Part shown: positions 42,252 through 52,463 of the stretch, in pieces
Position numbering within the stretch: position 1 is the stretch's first letter
How the letters are laid out: the number at the start of each line of letters is the position of its first letter
Origin: Alkalicoccus urumqiensis
GTDB lineage: Bacteria; Bacillota; Bacilli; Bacillales; Salisediminibacteriaceae
Reading direction: 5' to 3'
Assembly: GCF_002993335.1 (NCBI RefSeq)
Contig: NZ_PVNS01000004.1
Coordinates: 203,219-267,218, forward strand
DNA length: 64,000 bases
The notes under the pieces: model-generated
Told to the model about the DNA's origin: nothing
The model's database searches: none
Seen by the model: the letters and a program-made list of their open reading frames with translations, nothing else
Translations under genes and position numbers: made by a program

Positions 42252-43310
42252 ATGACAATCAATCACCCATTTTCTTCATTAGAACTCCCGATTATTCAGG
42301 CACCGATGGCCGGAGGGATTACGACGCCGCAGATGGTGATCGAAACCGGCCGGCACGGAGGACTCGGCATGCTCGCTGCCGGCTACCTCACGCCGGAGAA
42401 CGCCCTGGAACAGATCCGGGAAGTGAAGCAGGCACTTGATAAGCCGTTCGGCATCAACCTTTTCGTCCCGCAGCCGTTTCACGTGGACGAGGCGGACGTT
42501 CAGAAGGCGGAAGCAGCCCTCGCTCCCTTCAGCGAAGCGCTTGATCTTTCCGGCACGGCCACCCCGCCGCTGCCGGTGTATGAGAAAGCCGTAGAAACGT
42601 TTCAGGCTCATATCGACGTCATCCTCGAGGAGCGGGTTCCGGTCTGCTCGTTTACATTCGGACTGCCGGATGCAGCGGCGACCCGCCGGCTGAAGGAAAA
42701 CGGCGTCTTTTTAATCGGCACGGCGACGACGACCGCCGAAGCGGTTCTGGTGGAGGAGTCCGGCATGGATATGGTCGTCGTGCAGGGAAGCGAAGCCGGC
42801 GGCCACCGCGGCCATTTCCATAAAAGCATGGAAGAAAGCCACATCGGCCTCTTTTCGCTGATTCCCCAGACGGTCGACGCTGTCACCATCCCTGTCGCCG
42901 CAGCCGGCGGCATCATGGACGCCCGCGGCATCCAGGCAGCCCGCTGTCTCGGCGCAGCCGCCGTCCAGATGGGAACCGCCTTTCTCCCCTGTCAGGAAAG
43001 CGGCGCCCCCGACGCACACAAAAACGCCGTTCTCCAGGCGCAGGAGGACGACGTCGTCATGACACGGGCCTTTTCCGGTAAATGGGCCCGGGGTATTCAA
43101 AATGAGTTTATCCAGATGATGAAAGACGAGGATGCGGTTGTCGATTTCCCTGTACAGAATGCGCTGACGAAACCGATCCGGAGCGCTGCCGGCAGCCGGG
43201 GCGACACGGCGTACATGTCCCTCTGGACCGGGCAGTCCACGCGCCTCGCCCGGCGCCGCACCGTAAAGGAGCTTATGGAAAGTCTCGCAGAGGAACTGAA
43301 GCCATTTTAA
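42252..43310 (+). CDS. Nitronate monooxygenase/2-nitropropane dioxygenase family flavoprotein
   Basis: 352 residues, FMN-dependent TIM barrel. Family segments: PIIQAPMAGGITTPQMVIE, GLGMLAAGYLTPENALE, VVVQGSEAGGHRGHF with the catalytic His, PVAAAGGIMDARG and AAAVQMGTAFLPC. It would oxidise toxic nitronates or act as an NADH:quinone-type reductase. ATG 42252 after AAAGGAGG; a longer reading from 42192 overlaps the preceding gene. Confidence 0.88.
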   Translation: MTINHPFSSLELPIIQAPMAGGITTPQMVIETGRHGGLGMLAAGYLTPENALEQIREVKQALDKPFGINLFVPQPFHVDEADVQKAEAALAPFSEALDLSGTATPPLPVYEKAVETFQAHIDVILEERVPVCSFTFGLPDAAATRRLKENGVFLIGTATTTAEAVLVEESGMDMVVVQGSEAGGHRGHFHKSMEESHIGLFSLIPQTVDAVTIPVAAAGGIMDARGIQAARCLGAAAVQMGTAFLPCQESGAPDAHKNAVLQAQEDDVVMTRAFSGKWARGIQNEFIQMMKDEDAVVDFPVQNALTKPIRSAAGSRGDTAYMSLWTGQSTRLARRRTVKELMESLAEELKPF

Positions 43311-43317
43311 GACGTCG

Positions 43318-43866
43318 TTACAGCGGCGGGTAGACGACAGTGCCGTCTTTTTCAATCACCGGCGGCGCTCCCCACCGGCCGAGTTCATGCGGCTCAAGCT
43401 CAGCTTTCCCGACTTTCCCGCGGAGAATATGCACCACCTCCCGCCCGTTCGCCTGCAGCCAGTTGCTGATGAGCAGCCGGTGGCACCGGGCCGGATGGCG
43501 CTCGGAGCACAGGAGCGCGGCGGTATGCCCATCAGCCAGCTTTTCCAGCTCCGCCATCCCTTCCTGAAACGCCTCCGTCAATGTGTAATCGGCATAATTA
43601 TGAAACGAGCGGTTGTCCCAGCCTTCATTCAGCGACTCCCCAACTTCACTCGAGCGGCTTCTTCTCCCGCCGAGCAGCGGCAGATGCTGATAGGCAATGC
43701 CGCCTTCACCGAGCCACTCCTTCATAATTTCCCCGTTAAACTGCGGAAATTTCCGGCTCGCCGGGAACGCCCGCACGTCCACGACAAGCGAGACCCCCGC
43801 TTCGGTTAATAGGGACGTAAACATTTCCTGCGAACTGTCCGAGTGGCCGATCGTGTAGATGCTCAT
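43318..43866 (-). CDS. DUF488 family protein
   Basis: 182 residues: IYTIGHSDSS at the start, VVDVRAFPASRKFPQFN, LLGGRRSRSS, and LLCSERHPARCHRLLISNWL with paired Cys/His. These are the DUF488 signatures. Biochemical function unknown; some members sit near DNA repair or stress genes. It converges with the flavoprotein gene and borders the AT-rich HipA/HIRAN island. Confidence 0.87.
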   Translation of the reverse strand: MSIYTIGHSDSSQEMFTSLLTEAGVSLVVDVRAFPASRKFPQFNGEIMKEWLGEGGIAYQHLPLLGGRRSRSSEVGESLNEGWDNRSFHNYADYTLTEAFQEGMAELEKLADGHTAALLCSERHPARCHRLLISNWLQANGREVVHILRGKVGKAELEPHELGRWGAPPVIEKDGTVVYPPL

Positions 43867-44032
43867 GCCGTCTCCTCCTCTCCACGAACATGGAAACCTG
43901 CGTGGGCTTTACGGTTCCATTCCACGGTTTCTGCTGGATTCAAACGTGGTCGCTGAAAAAGAAGGAGCGGGAATCCAGCATCAAATTACTCTTTTGAAAG
44001 AAGTAACTGTTCAAGTCGTGCTGCCTGGATGT

Positions 44033-44782
44033 TTAACTATATTCCAGGTCCTGTTGTGCAGGGAAAAGCAAACCTGGATGTTTCCCTTGGAAATCATATG
44101 GAACAGCGCCTGTGACATGGACCATTACTTTCAATTGTGGAATGCCACTTTTGTTAATTGTTTTTATCGTCATTCTCACAGAATGATCTTCTTTTAAGAG
44201 TGTAGAGAAAAATTCTGCATACACTGCAGGAATATACCCTAATTTCACATTACTTGGAGAGAAGACTTCAACAGCGTACTTATCAAGATCAGGCTCTCTT
44301 CTTAAAAGTAACTCCTGCCCTGTTTCCAGCATATCTAAAGAAGTATCGCCATCATAGTATCTCCAGCCCTCAATGTAAAAGTCTACACTGAACGTATCTT
44401 TTTCCATTAAAAGCGGCGAAACTAACTCAAACGTATCCGTGGCTGTCTTTCCTTTCGTAACGCGCAGAATTTCCATTTCATGTGATGAGCCTGTTAATCC
44501 GTATGATTCAAGCAGAGAATGATAATCCGGGCGCTCTTTGTTAGGAAGTCTTCGGCTGAAGGCATGAAACATAAAAGGAGAATAATAACTTTTAGTAAGG
44601 TCTGGAAAAGCAAAAAAAGTTGTAAAGCCATTTTTTACAGCATCCTGAAGCCCTCTTGATTTATTCGTTCGATCATATTCAAAATAGTACCCATCACCCG
44701 CTACATATAAAAGGCTGCCAACATGGTATTTCATTCTTGTATGTGGATTCTGCCAAACCAGCCATAATAATTCTTTCATCAT
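44033..44782 (-). CDS. HIRAN-domain protein with HipA N-lobe-like region
   Basis: 249 residues, AT-rich. Residues 1-125 (LLWLVWQNPHTRMKYHVGSL, FEYDRTNKSRGLQ, AFPDLTKSYYSPFMFHAFSR) resemble the N-terminal subdomain of HipA kinases. Residues about 165-245 (LLLRREPDLDKYAVEVFSPS, KLGYIPAVYAEFF) match a HIRAN domain, a DNA-end-associated module in DNA-repair helicases. Its GGAGG ribosome site is inside the last codons of the kinase gene. It may supply the missing N-lobe and DNA targeting to the kinase. No helicase domain is present. Confidence 0.78.
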   Translation of the reverse strand: MMKELLWLVWQNPHTRMKYHVGSLLYVAGDGYYFEYDRTNKSRGLQDAVKNGFTTFFAFPDLTKSYYSPFMFHAFSRRLPNKERPDYHSLLESYGLTGSSHEMEILRVTKGKTATDTFELVSPLLMEKDTFSVDFYIEGWRYYDGDTSLDMLETGQELLLRREPDLDKYAVEVFSPSNVKLGYIPAVYAEFFSTLLKEDHSVRMTIKTINKSGIPQLKVMVHVTGAVPYDFQGKHPGLLFPAQQDLEYS

Positions 44783-44786
44783 TATT

Positions 44787-45632
44787 CTAACCTCCTTCGT
44801 ACCACTCTACCATCCAATGCTTCCTATACGTTACCAGCTTTACTACCCATTCTTTCTCTAAATCACTCATCACTTCCACTGGTACGTTATTTAATATATC
44901 CCTCAGCCTGGCTGGATCCATGGATTCTATGCGGCTTATTTCATCTTTAGTATAGCTTGGATAATGAACATTCAAGTAATTTAACAACTCCAGCACTTTT
45001 GGTTTTTTCTTCCCCTCCACTTCAATTAAAGTTTTTGACCTGTTTGTAAAACCTTTAAACATCCGCTCATCTTTTATTAATTTTTCTAACTTCTGATGCC
45101 CTGCATTGAATCCCAATGAAGCTCCATTATCATATATTGGAGAAAATACAGGGCTCCCGTGACCTAATACTATTGCCCAATTTTCACAGTGTCGATCCTG
45201 GTTAGCAATTAAGCTGTCAAAAAAGCAAAGAGCTATAAAATCTTTCTCAAGGTTATATGGTTGAAGAGACGTTATTATATTCTCTATAGAGTACTGCTCT
45301 AAACTCCAAGGGTTAAATTCATCCAAAATACTGGATAAAATCTCACCGCCATCAGCCATTACCTCTGTATTAGATATGAAATTTTCTAATATGACCCCTT
45401 TTCTTTCCTTTTGCTCAGCAAACTCAACATGCATCATCTTTAGATGCAGTTCTTTACCAAGTTCAGAGGAGACTTTTTCAGCCCAGATCTCTCCGTTTGA
45501 TACTTTAGGCACCTTAAACAAATATCGTTTATCTTCACCTGTATCCGGTTTAAGCCAATACTTTTCTCTAGTACCGGATACTTGAAGCGAATAATCATCC
45601 GTCCAATTCGAAATATCCGTTATATTGTACAT
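44787..45632 (-). CDS. HipA-like serine/threonine kinase (split type)
   Basis: 281 residues, AT-rich. Kinase landmarks: YLFKVPKVSNGEIWAEKVSS with the ATP Lys and Glu, DSLIANQDRHCENWAIV with catalytic Asp and Asn, and FSPIYDNGASLG with the metal-binding Asp. HipA-type C-terminal helical part follows. The N-terminal HipA subdomain is missing and appears in the next gene. No HipB-like helix-turn-helix antitoxin gene is visible. HipA toxins phosphorylate aminoacyl-tRNA synthetases; the target here is unknown. Confidence 0.78.
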   Translation of the reverse strand: MYNITDISNWTDDYSLQVSGTREKYWLKPDTGEDKRYLFKVPKVSNGEIWAEKVSSELGKELHLKMMHVEFAEQKERKGVILENFISNTEVMADGGEILSSILDEFNPWSLEQYSIENIITSLQPYNLEKDFIALCFFDSLIANQDRHCENWAIVLGHGSPVFSPIYDNGASLGFNAGHQKLEKLIKDERMFKGFTNRSKTLIEVEGKKKPKVLELLNYLNVHYPSYTKDEISRIESMDPARLRDILNNVPVEVMSDLEKEWVVKLVTYRKHWMVEWYEGG

Positions 45633-45671
45633 TCTATTTCTCCCTGCAATAAAGTCATTTTATCTTTTACA

Positions 45672-45735
45672 ATTATATCACGAATTGGTAAGGAAGCTTG
45701 TTTATCGACTATGTATTAAGTTGTGTATATACACA
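45672..45735 (-). promoter_or_regulatory. Promoter and palindrome upstream of the HipA-like gene
   Basis: On the minus strand a perfect -10 TATAAT is at 45677-45672 with no good -35. Some 45 bp further upstream TGTGTATATACACA (45722-45735) is a perfect 14-bp palindrome, a possible operator for an unseen regulator. Confidence 0.55.
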
Positions 45736-45743
45736 GAAATGAT

Positions 45744-45791
45744 AAAAAGAGGCCTCCACCAAGTTTAGTAACTTGATGAAAGACCTCTTTC
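45744..45791. terminator. Nested hairpin, probable bidirectional terminator at island edge
   Basis: AAAGAGG pairs with CCTCTTT, and inside it CAAGTT pairs with AACTTG around TAGT. Confidence 0.55.
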
Positions 45792-45844
45792 AAAACCTCT
45801 ATAACTAATATCGGTGGTTTTTCTGGTGTATCAAGCAGATGGTA

Positions 45845-45880
45845 AAGCTCTCAGCCCTTGTACAAAAGGGGTGGGGCTTT
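45845..45880 (-). terminator. Terminator after groEL
   Basis: On the minus strand AAAAGCCCC..CCCTTTTG pairs imperfectly with CAAGGG..GAGAGCTTT, just past the groEL stop. The T tract is short. Confidence 0.55.
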
Positions 45881-45882
45881 TA

Positions 45883-47526
<1,644 letters not shown>

Positions 47527-47564
47527 TCACCCTCCATTAAATTGAAATGATGGTTCCTGTCTGT

Positions 47565-47849
47565 TTATTCGATGACTGCGAGAATGTCGCTTTCGCGAAG
47601 GATTAAGAGTTCCTTACCTTCATACTTCACTTCAGTGCCCGCAAACTTGGAGAAAAGCACTTTGTCGTCCTGCTTTACTTCCGGTGACACGCGCTCACCG
47701 CTTTCGGTGGTGCGGCCGTGTCCGACAGCAACGACTTTTCCTTCCTGCGGCTTTTCTTTCGCGGAATCCGGAAGAACAATACCGCTGGACGTTTTTTCCT
47801 CCTGCTGGACAACTTCAATGACTAGACGATCTCCTAAAGGCTTTAACAA
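47565..47849 (-). CDS. groES: Co-chaperonin GroES (10 kDa)
   Basis: 94 residues starting [15 protein letters not shown]. Contains the mobile loop ([17 protein letters not shown]) and [15 protein letters not shown]. Only GTG 47858 and TTG 47849 are available as starts; TTG is chosen because GGAGGG lies eight bases before it and the product then matches GroES length, whereas GTG lies within the ribosome site. Confidence 0.97.
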   Translation of the reverse strand: MLKPLGDRLVIEVVQQEEKTSSGIVLPDSAKEKPQEGKVVAVGHGRTTESGERVSPEVKQDDKVLFSKFAGTEVKYEGKELLILRESDILAVIE

Positions 47850-47910
47850 GGAAAACACCCTCCTTTAATATTGGGGCACGGCGGACCGTGCTGCTGATAA
47901 GTATCGTTTA

Positions 47911-47976
47911 TTAGCACTCACCGTTCATGAGTGCTAACACAATTCTTATCATAATCAAGCTGCGTTTTTTTTGCAA
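47911..47976 (-). promoter_or_regulatory. groE promoter with CIRCE element
   Basis: TTAGCACTC, nine bases, GAGTGCTAA (47911-47937) is a perfect CIRCE operator for HrcA. On the minus strand the promoter is TTGCAA (47976-47971) and TATGAT (47953-47948) with a 17-bp spacer, placing CIRCE directly after the start site. On the other side, a -10-like TACAAT at 48137-48142 may serve ydiL; the rest of this gap shows nothing clear. Confidence 0.96.
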
Positions 47977-48194
47977 CCCTTTTGTTTTTCTTTTTTGTGA
48001 AAAATTTCGGTACGCCCACAGGGACGCCGGGATTTCTATGCCCGTTCAGGTGCCTGCTTAAACGCCTTCTATCGATTGTCATGAAACCGCCACCGGATGC
48101 CGGTGCACACGACGGGGCAGCGGCATGAAACTATGGTACAATGTCACTCGTACCCTAATAGAGACGAACATTCATAGATTGGAGCGAATTCCTG

Positions 48195-48926
48195 TTGAAT
48201 AAACACTACTGGCTCATTCTCCTCGCATTCCTGCTGCTGCAGCTGTCGCCGCTTGCTATTGCGCCGCTTCTCGCACTGTTCGGGTTTGAGGGGACGTTTG
48301 AAGAACTTTCCGGTCTGTCGATTTCGATCGGCTACGTGATCGGTTTTATCGTTATTATATGGATTACGCTGAAGACACCGGATAATCCGAAGCTTACGGA
48401 AAACAAAGCCGACGTCCCGACGACGATTCTCTGGTCGGTGCTTGGTATTATTCTCGCTTTCGCTTCCCAGTACGCAGCGGCAGCGATTGAAACGTTTGCG
48501 TTCGGCATCGAGCCCGGCTCGGAAAACACCGATATGATCGTTGAGATGGCCAATGCTGCGCCGTTTACGATCTTTGTCGTCGCCGTCCTCGGTCCGATTG
48601 TGGAGGAAATTGTGTTCCGCATGGTCATTTTCGGCGCCCTCTACAAACGGTTCGGCTTCTGGATCGGCGCGCTCGGAAGCGGCTTTGTCTTCGCGCTCGT
48701 CCACTTTGATTTCACCCATCTTCTCGTCTACCTCGCCATGGGCGTTGTCTTCGCGTGGCTGTATGTGAAAACGAAGCGGATCATCGTGCCGATCATCGCC
48801 CACGTCGGAATTAACTCGTTTGTCATGCTCGTGCAGGTCATTTTCGGCGAACAGCTTCAGGAAATGATCGAACAGATGGAAGAAATGGAGCAGACGCTGC
48901 AGTTTATTTTGGGAGGTTGGATGTAA
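48195..48926 (+). CDS. ydiL: CPBP family intramembrane metalloprotease (YdiL)
   Basis: 243 residues, about seven spans, TTG start. The CAAX-protease/bacteriocin-processing motifs are present: EEIVFR (EExxxR), FALVHF (FxxxH) and HVGINS (HxxxN). It is the B. subtilis YdiL position, divergent from groES. Members cleave prenylated or other substrates in the membrane; the substrate is unknown. Confidence 0.9.
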   Translation: MNKHYWLILLAFLLLQLSPLAIAPLLALFGFEGTFEELSGLSISIGYVIGFIVIIWITLKTPDNPKLTENKADVPTTILWSVLGIILAFASQYAAAAIETFAFGIEPGSENTDMIVEMANAAPFTIFVVAVLGPIVEEIVFRMVIFGALYKRFGFWIGALGSGFVFALVHFDFTHLLVYLAMGVVFAWLYVKTKRIIVPIIAHVGINSFVMLVQVIFGEQLQEMIEQMEEMEQTLQFILGGWM

Positions 48927-49133
48927 ATGGGACGTTCTCCCCGCTTTAACGGCTACTTGTTTATCTTTTTCGGAACGCTGTTTCTGTTCCTCGCGATTCA
49001 ATCTGCCGGACAGTCCTCCGGCTGGGACGTCATCACGATCGTCCTTATCGCATTTGCTGCATTCGATTACTTTCTCGGCTTCAAATTTTTCGTTGCCGCC
49101 GCACGAATGGAACAGAACAAGCGCGGAAAATAA
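48927..49133 (+). CDS. ydiK: DUF4305 membrane protein (YdiK)
   Basis: 68 residues with two hydrophobic spans (LFIFFGTLFLFLAIQSAG and VITIVLIAFAAFDYFLGF). It directly abuts ydiL (ATG follows the ydiL TAA). Size, topology and place match YdiK. Function unknown. Confidence 0.85.
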   Translation: MGRSPRFNGYLFIFFGTLFLFLAIQSAGQSSGWDVITIVLIAFAAFDYFLGFKFFVAAARMEQNKRGK

Positions 49134-49282
49134 CGATGGATGAAAGGAGACCGCTGGGTGCAGTGGTCTTTTTTCGTTGTAGGGTAAGAATGTATAAAAT
49201 TCAAAGCCTCATTCAAGCAGTTATGCCAAGGGCTTCAGCATTTCAGTGTTCTGTTCCATGTACCGTTTGTTTCTGTTGATAG

Positions 49283-49410
49283 AGCTTCTCCGCTTTTCGG
49301 CAGAAGCTTGCCGTGGGCTTGTCTTCAGCTATTTCTCATGGCCTGCGCCCTGAGAAAGGATCTTCAGACTGCGCTTGATCCCACCGGCGTCCCTGCCGAA
49401 CGCTCCGAAG
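49283..49410. repeat. Dispersed hairpin repeat R1, copy b
   Basis: CGGCAGAAGCTTGCCGTGGG, then CTTGTCTTCAGCTA, central hairpin TTTCTCA / TGAGAAA, and GGATCTTCAGACTGCGCTTGATCCC. Same arms as copies a and c with a different hairpin. Confidence 0.87.
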
Positions 49411-49565
49411 CGTATTAGAATTAGGATGAAGAACAGATGATCCGTAGCAGGGTCGATGTCTATAAGGCAATACCGTTTCTTTTTTGCCTGCCGAAACCGG
49501 AGGCCGTCGACTCCGGGAGGATCCGAACGAGGCGAAAATCCATGCCGCGGTCAGCGGCTGAGAGC

Positions 49566-49650
49566 GCGAGCGGAGCCGGCCTTTGGTTTAAGCCGCAGGA
49601 CAGCGGTTTTCTGTCCTGCGGCGCGGCCGCGCGAAGCCGTGCTTCTTATA
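49566..49650 (+). repeat. Dispersed repeat R2, copy b
   Basis: Begins GCGAGCGGAGCCGGCCTTTG; contains a stem CAGGACAG / CTGTCCTG and then CGGCGCGGCCGCGCG and AGCCGTGCTTCTT. Matches copies at 26.65 and 63.63 kb. Confidence 0.85.
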
Positions 49651-49895
49651 AATAAAAGGAAGCAAGCTATAGCAGTTTGACTTCCCTCCGGAACGCGTAC
49701 GGCTGCAGGTGCAGGCAGAAAGCGGGTACCTATTCAACAAACGTTTCTTAGCTTTTAAGACCAGACGGTTTCTGCCTGGTTTATTTTATGAACAGTGCCT
49801 CACGGTTTTCCGTTTTGTATGCCGGTCTTCCTAAAAGGACCTCGATCAACCGCCGCTCAAAACGGCAGCGGCCCCAGACAGGCATCAGAGGCGTC

Positions 49896-49964
49896 GGCCC
49901 GGCTGATAGGAGAAACAACCTGCAGCCGGGCCGGCTCCGCTCCCCTTCAAAGATGATTTCTCCT
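49896..49964. repeat. Overlapping alternative inverted repeats in the gap before the AbgT gene
   Basis: GGCCCGGCTG (49896-49905) pairs with CAGCCGGGCC (49923-49932). AGGAGAAA (49908-49915), inside that loop, pairs with TTTCTCCT (49957-49964). Bases 49929-49943 also match the reversed start of R2 (GAGCGGAGCCGGC). The remaining sequence from 49134 to 50155 holds repeats R1b and R2b, and a -10-like TATACT near 50068, but no gene I can support. Confidence 0.55.
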
Positions 49965-50155
49965 TTCGTCCTATCCCGTCCGCCCCATGGCAGAATAATG
50001 CTAACTTTCGGAGTAGTTTTACTTTGTGATTCCCCATTCATTTTCCAGAAAAAACGCGCTATACTGGCTCCTGTCTTGTACATAAGGCACACTGAATTTT
50101 CAGATTTTTACTACAATAGGAAGCTGCTGCTTCCTCCTGGAAAGGGGATCATTTT

Positions 50156-51682
50156 ATGCCGGAAAAGAAGCGCGGCTGGTTCCAGCGTTTTCTCGATATG
50201 ATTGAGTGGACGGGAAACAAGCTGCCTCATCCTGTCACATTATTTGCGATATTGACGGTGCTCGTCATTTTCGCCTCGTGGATTATTTCTGCTGTCGGTA
50301 TATCCGTCGAGCATCCTGGTGAAGAAGGAGAAATTGTCAGCGTGACGAGCCTTCTCACGCCGGAAGGCATCCAATACATGCTTTCCAGTATGGTGGATAA
50401 CTTCATCGGCTTCGCGCCGCTCGGCGTGGTGCTTGCAACGATGCTCGGTATCGGTATCGCGGAGCGAACCGGGCTCATCAGCGCCTGTCTGCGCGGATTT
50501 GTCCTCTCCATTCCGAAAGTACTGATCACCGCCGGTCTTGTGTTTGCCGGTATTATGTCGAGTGTTGCTTCCGACGCCGGCTACGTCGTGCTGCCGCCGC
50601 TCGGTGCCGTTATTTTCGCGGCACTCGGCCGGCATCCGCTTGCAGGACTTGCGGCTGCTTTTGCCGGTGTTTCCGCCGGTTTCAGCGCGAACCTACTTCT
50701 CTCTGCAACGGATCCGATGCTCGGGGAGCTGACGATTTCCGCTGCGGCCATCGTGAGTGAATCGTACGCTGAAGGCATGAACATCGCGATGAACTATTAC
50801 TTCATTATCGTGTCTGTCTTCCTGCTGACGATCGTCGGTGCGGTCGTCACCGAAAAAATTGTCGAGCCCCGCCTCGGTGAATACAAAGGCGAATTCCGGG
50901 AAGATGCGGCAGGACTTCAGCCGATCGAGAAGAAAGGCCTTCTCTGGGCGGGACTTTCCCTTCTTGTAACGGCCGCCGTTTTCGCCGCGATGGTTGTTCC
51001 GGCAGACGGTATTCTCCGCGCGGACGACGGCGGTTTTGTCCAGTCGCCGTTTATGGACGCCCTCGTGCCGATCATTACCATTCTCTTCTTCGTGCCCGGG
51101 CTTGTATACGGGATTGCGACGAAGGAGATCAAAAATGACCGCGACGTTGCCGACAAGCTGTCGGATACGATGGCGGCCATGGGAATGTTTATCGTACTCG
51201 CCTTTACCGCCGGACAGTTCGTCGCCTACTTCGCTGAGACAAACCTCGGTCTTGTCATCGGCGTCTACGGTGCCGAGACACTGGACAGCATTGGCCTGCG
51301 CGGCATTCCGCTTATCATCGGCTTCATTCTCGTCGCCGGATTTATCAATCTGTTTATCGGCAGCGCGTCGGCCAAGTGGGCGATGATGGCACCGATTTTC
51401 GTGCCGGTCATGATGCAGTTCGGCTACTCGCCGGAACTGACGCAGATGGCGTACCGGATTGCCGACTCTTCAACGAACATCATTACGCCGCTCATGACGT
51501 ATTTCGCGATCATTATCGCCTTCGCACAGAAATACGATAAGCGGATGGGAATCGGTACGATGATTTCCGTTATGTTCCCGTATTCAATCCTTTTCCTCAT
51601 TACGTGGAGCATCATGCTCATCGTCTGGATGCTGCTCGGCCTCGATCTTGGTCCTGGTGCACCGATTCATTACAACGGATAA
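50156..51682 (+). CDS. AbgT family transporter (p-aminobenzoyl-glutamate type)
   Basis: 508 residues, about twelve spans. AbgT-family segments: NKLPHPVTLFAILTVLVI, LGVVLATMLGIGIAERTG, AGIMSSVASDAGYVVLPPLG, GFSANLLLSATDPMLGEL, and near the end SASAKWAMMAPIFVPVMMQ and RIADSSTNIITPLMTYFA. These carriers move p-aminobenzoyl-glutamate or export sulfonamides using ion gradients. A GGAAAGGGG site precedes ATG; a strong terminator follows. It is an insertion relative to the B. subtilis order. Confidence 0.92.
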   Translation: MPEKKRGWFQRFLDMIEWTGNKLPHPVTLFAILTVLVIFASWIISAVGISVEHPGEEGEIVSVTSLLTPEGIQYMLSSMVDNFIGFAPLGVVLATMLGIGIAERTGLISACLRGFVLSIPKVLITAGLVFAGIMSSVASDAGYVVLPPLGAVIFAALGRHPLAGLAAAFAGVSAGFSANLLLSATDPMLGELTISAAAIVSESYAEGMNIAMNYYFIIVSVFLLTIVGAVVTEKIVEPRLGEYKGEFREDAAGLQPIEKKGLLWAGLSLLVTAAVFAAMVVPADGILRADDGGFVQSPFMDALVPIITILFFVPGLVYGIATKEIKNDRDVADKLSDTMAAMGMFIVLAFTAGQFVAYFAETNLGLVIGVYGAETLDSIGLRGIPLIIGFILVAGFINLFIGSASAKWAMMAPIFVPVMMQFGYSPELTQMAYRIADSSTNIITPLMTYFAIIIAFAQKYDKRMGIGTMISVMFPYSILFLITWSIMLIVWMLLGLDLGPGAPIHYNG

Positions 51683-51691
51683 CGTACTCAG

Positions 51692-51735
51692 AAAAGCAGG
51701 CAGCGGCCGTATGAGAGCCGCTGCCTGCTTTTTCT
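51692..51735 (+). terminator. Terminator after the AbgT gene
   Basis: AAAAGCAGGCAGCGG pairs with CCGCTGCCTGCTTTT. Confidence 0.9.
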
Positions 51736-51814
51736 TTTTCAGCCTGCTTCTAACGGTTATGAAAAAACTCCCATGCGCCGGAATGGCTGCACAGGAGCTT
51801 GTAGAAATGTCGTT

Positions 51815-52462
51815 TTATGCGTCTAAAGGGTAGTGTTTTAAGAAGTAGATCAGCGACTGCAGTTCAACGCTTAAGTCGATGTGGTGCACGCGGACGTGGT
51901 CGGGAAGCGAGAGCCGTGCGGGAGTGAAGTTCAGAATGCCGGTGATTCCTGCGTCCACGAGCGTTTCCGCGATGTTCTGCGCGTACTGGGCGGGGACGGT
52001 GAGGATCGCGACTTCGACTTTTCCCTTAATGTGCTTCTCGAGGTCGTTGAAATGGTGGATCGGCACATCGCCGACGACTTCTCCGACGACCTTTTCATCG
52101 ACATCAAACGCCATTTCAATGCGTGTGTTGTTGCTTTTGCTGAAGTTGTATTTTAAAAAAGCGGTTCCGAGATTACCGACGCCGACGAGGATCACTTTGG
52201 TCAGCTCATCCTGGTCGAGTGTCTTTCTGAAAAAGGAAAGCAGGTAGTTGACGTTGTAGCCGTACCCTTTTTTGCCGAGCGCCCCAAAATAGGAAAAATC
52301 CCGGCGGATCGTGGCGGAGTCGACTTTGACCGCTTCGCTTAATTCCGACGAGGACACACGGTGCTTGCCAGATGCCTGCAGCCCTTCCAGAAAACGATAG
52401 TATAACGGCAGCCGCTTGGCGGTGGCCTGAGGGATTTTTGTCTGATCAATGTCCATACTCAT
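51815..52462 (-). CDS. rex: Redox-sensing transcriptional repressor Rex
   Basis: 215 residues from ATG 52462, the B. subtilis Rex length. N-terminal winged helix ([42 protein letters not shown]) and a Rossmann NADH domain ([18 protein letters not shown], then [10 protein letters not shown]). Rex senses NADH/NAD and lets fermentation and anaerobic genes on when NADH rises. It lies one base after moaC. Confidence 0.96.
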   Translation of the reverse strand: MSMDIDQTKIPQATAKRLPLYYRFLEGLQASGKHRVSSSELSEAVKVDSATIRRDFSYFGALGKKGYGYNVNYLLSFFRKTLDQDELTKVILVGVGNLGTAFLKYNFSKSNNTRIEMAFDVDEKVVGEVVGDVPIHHFNDLEKHIKGKVEVAILTVPAQYAQNIAETLVDAGITGILNFTPARLSLPDHVRVHHIDLSVELQSLIYFLKHYPLDA

Positions 52463-52463
52463 G

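Noticed and set aside
45744..45791. Attachment site or transposon end at the island border
   Set aside because: The nested hairpin with A/T flanks is better explained as a terminator; I found no direct repeat at the other border, and no integrase or transposase.
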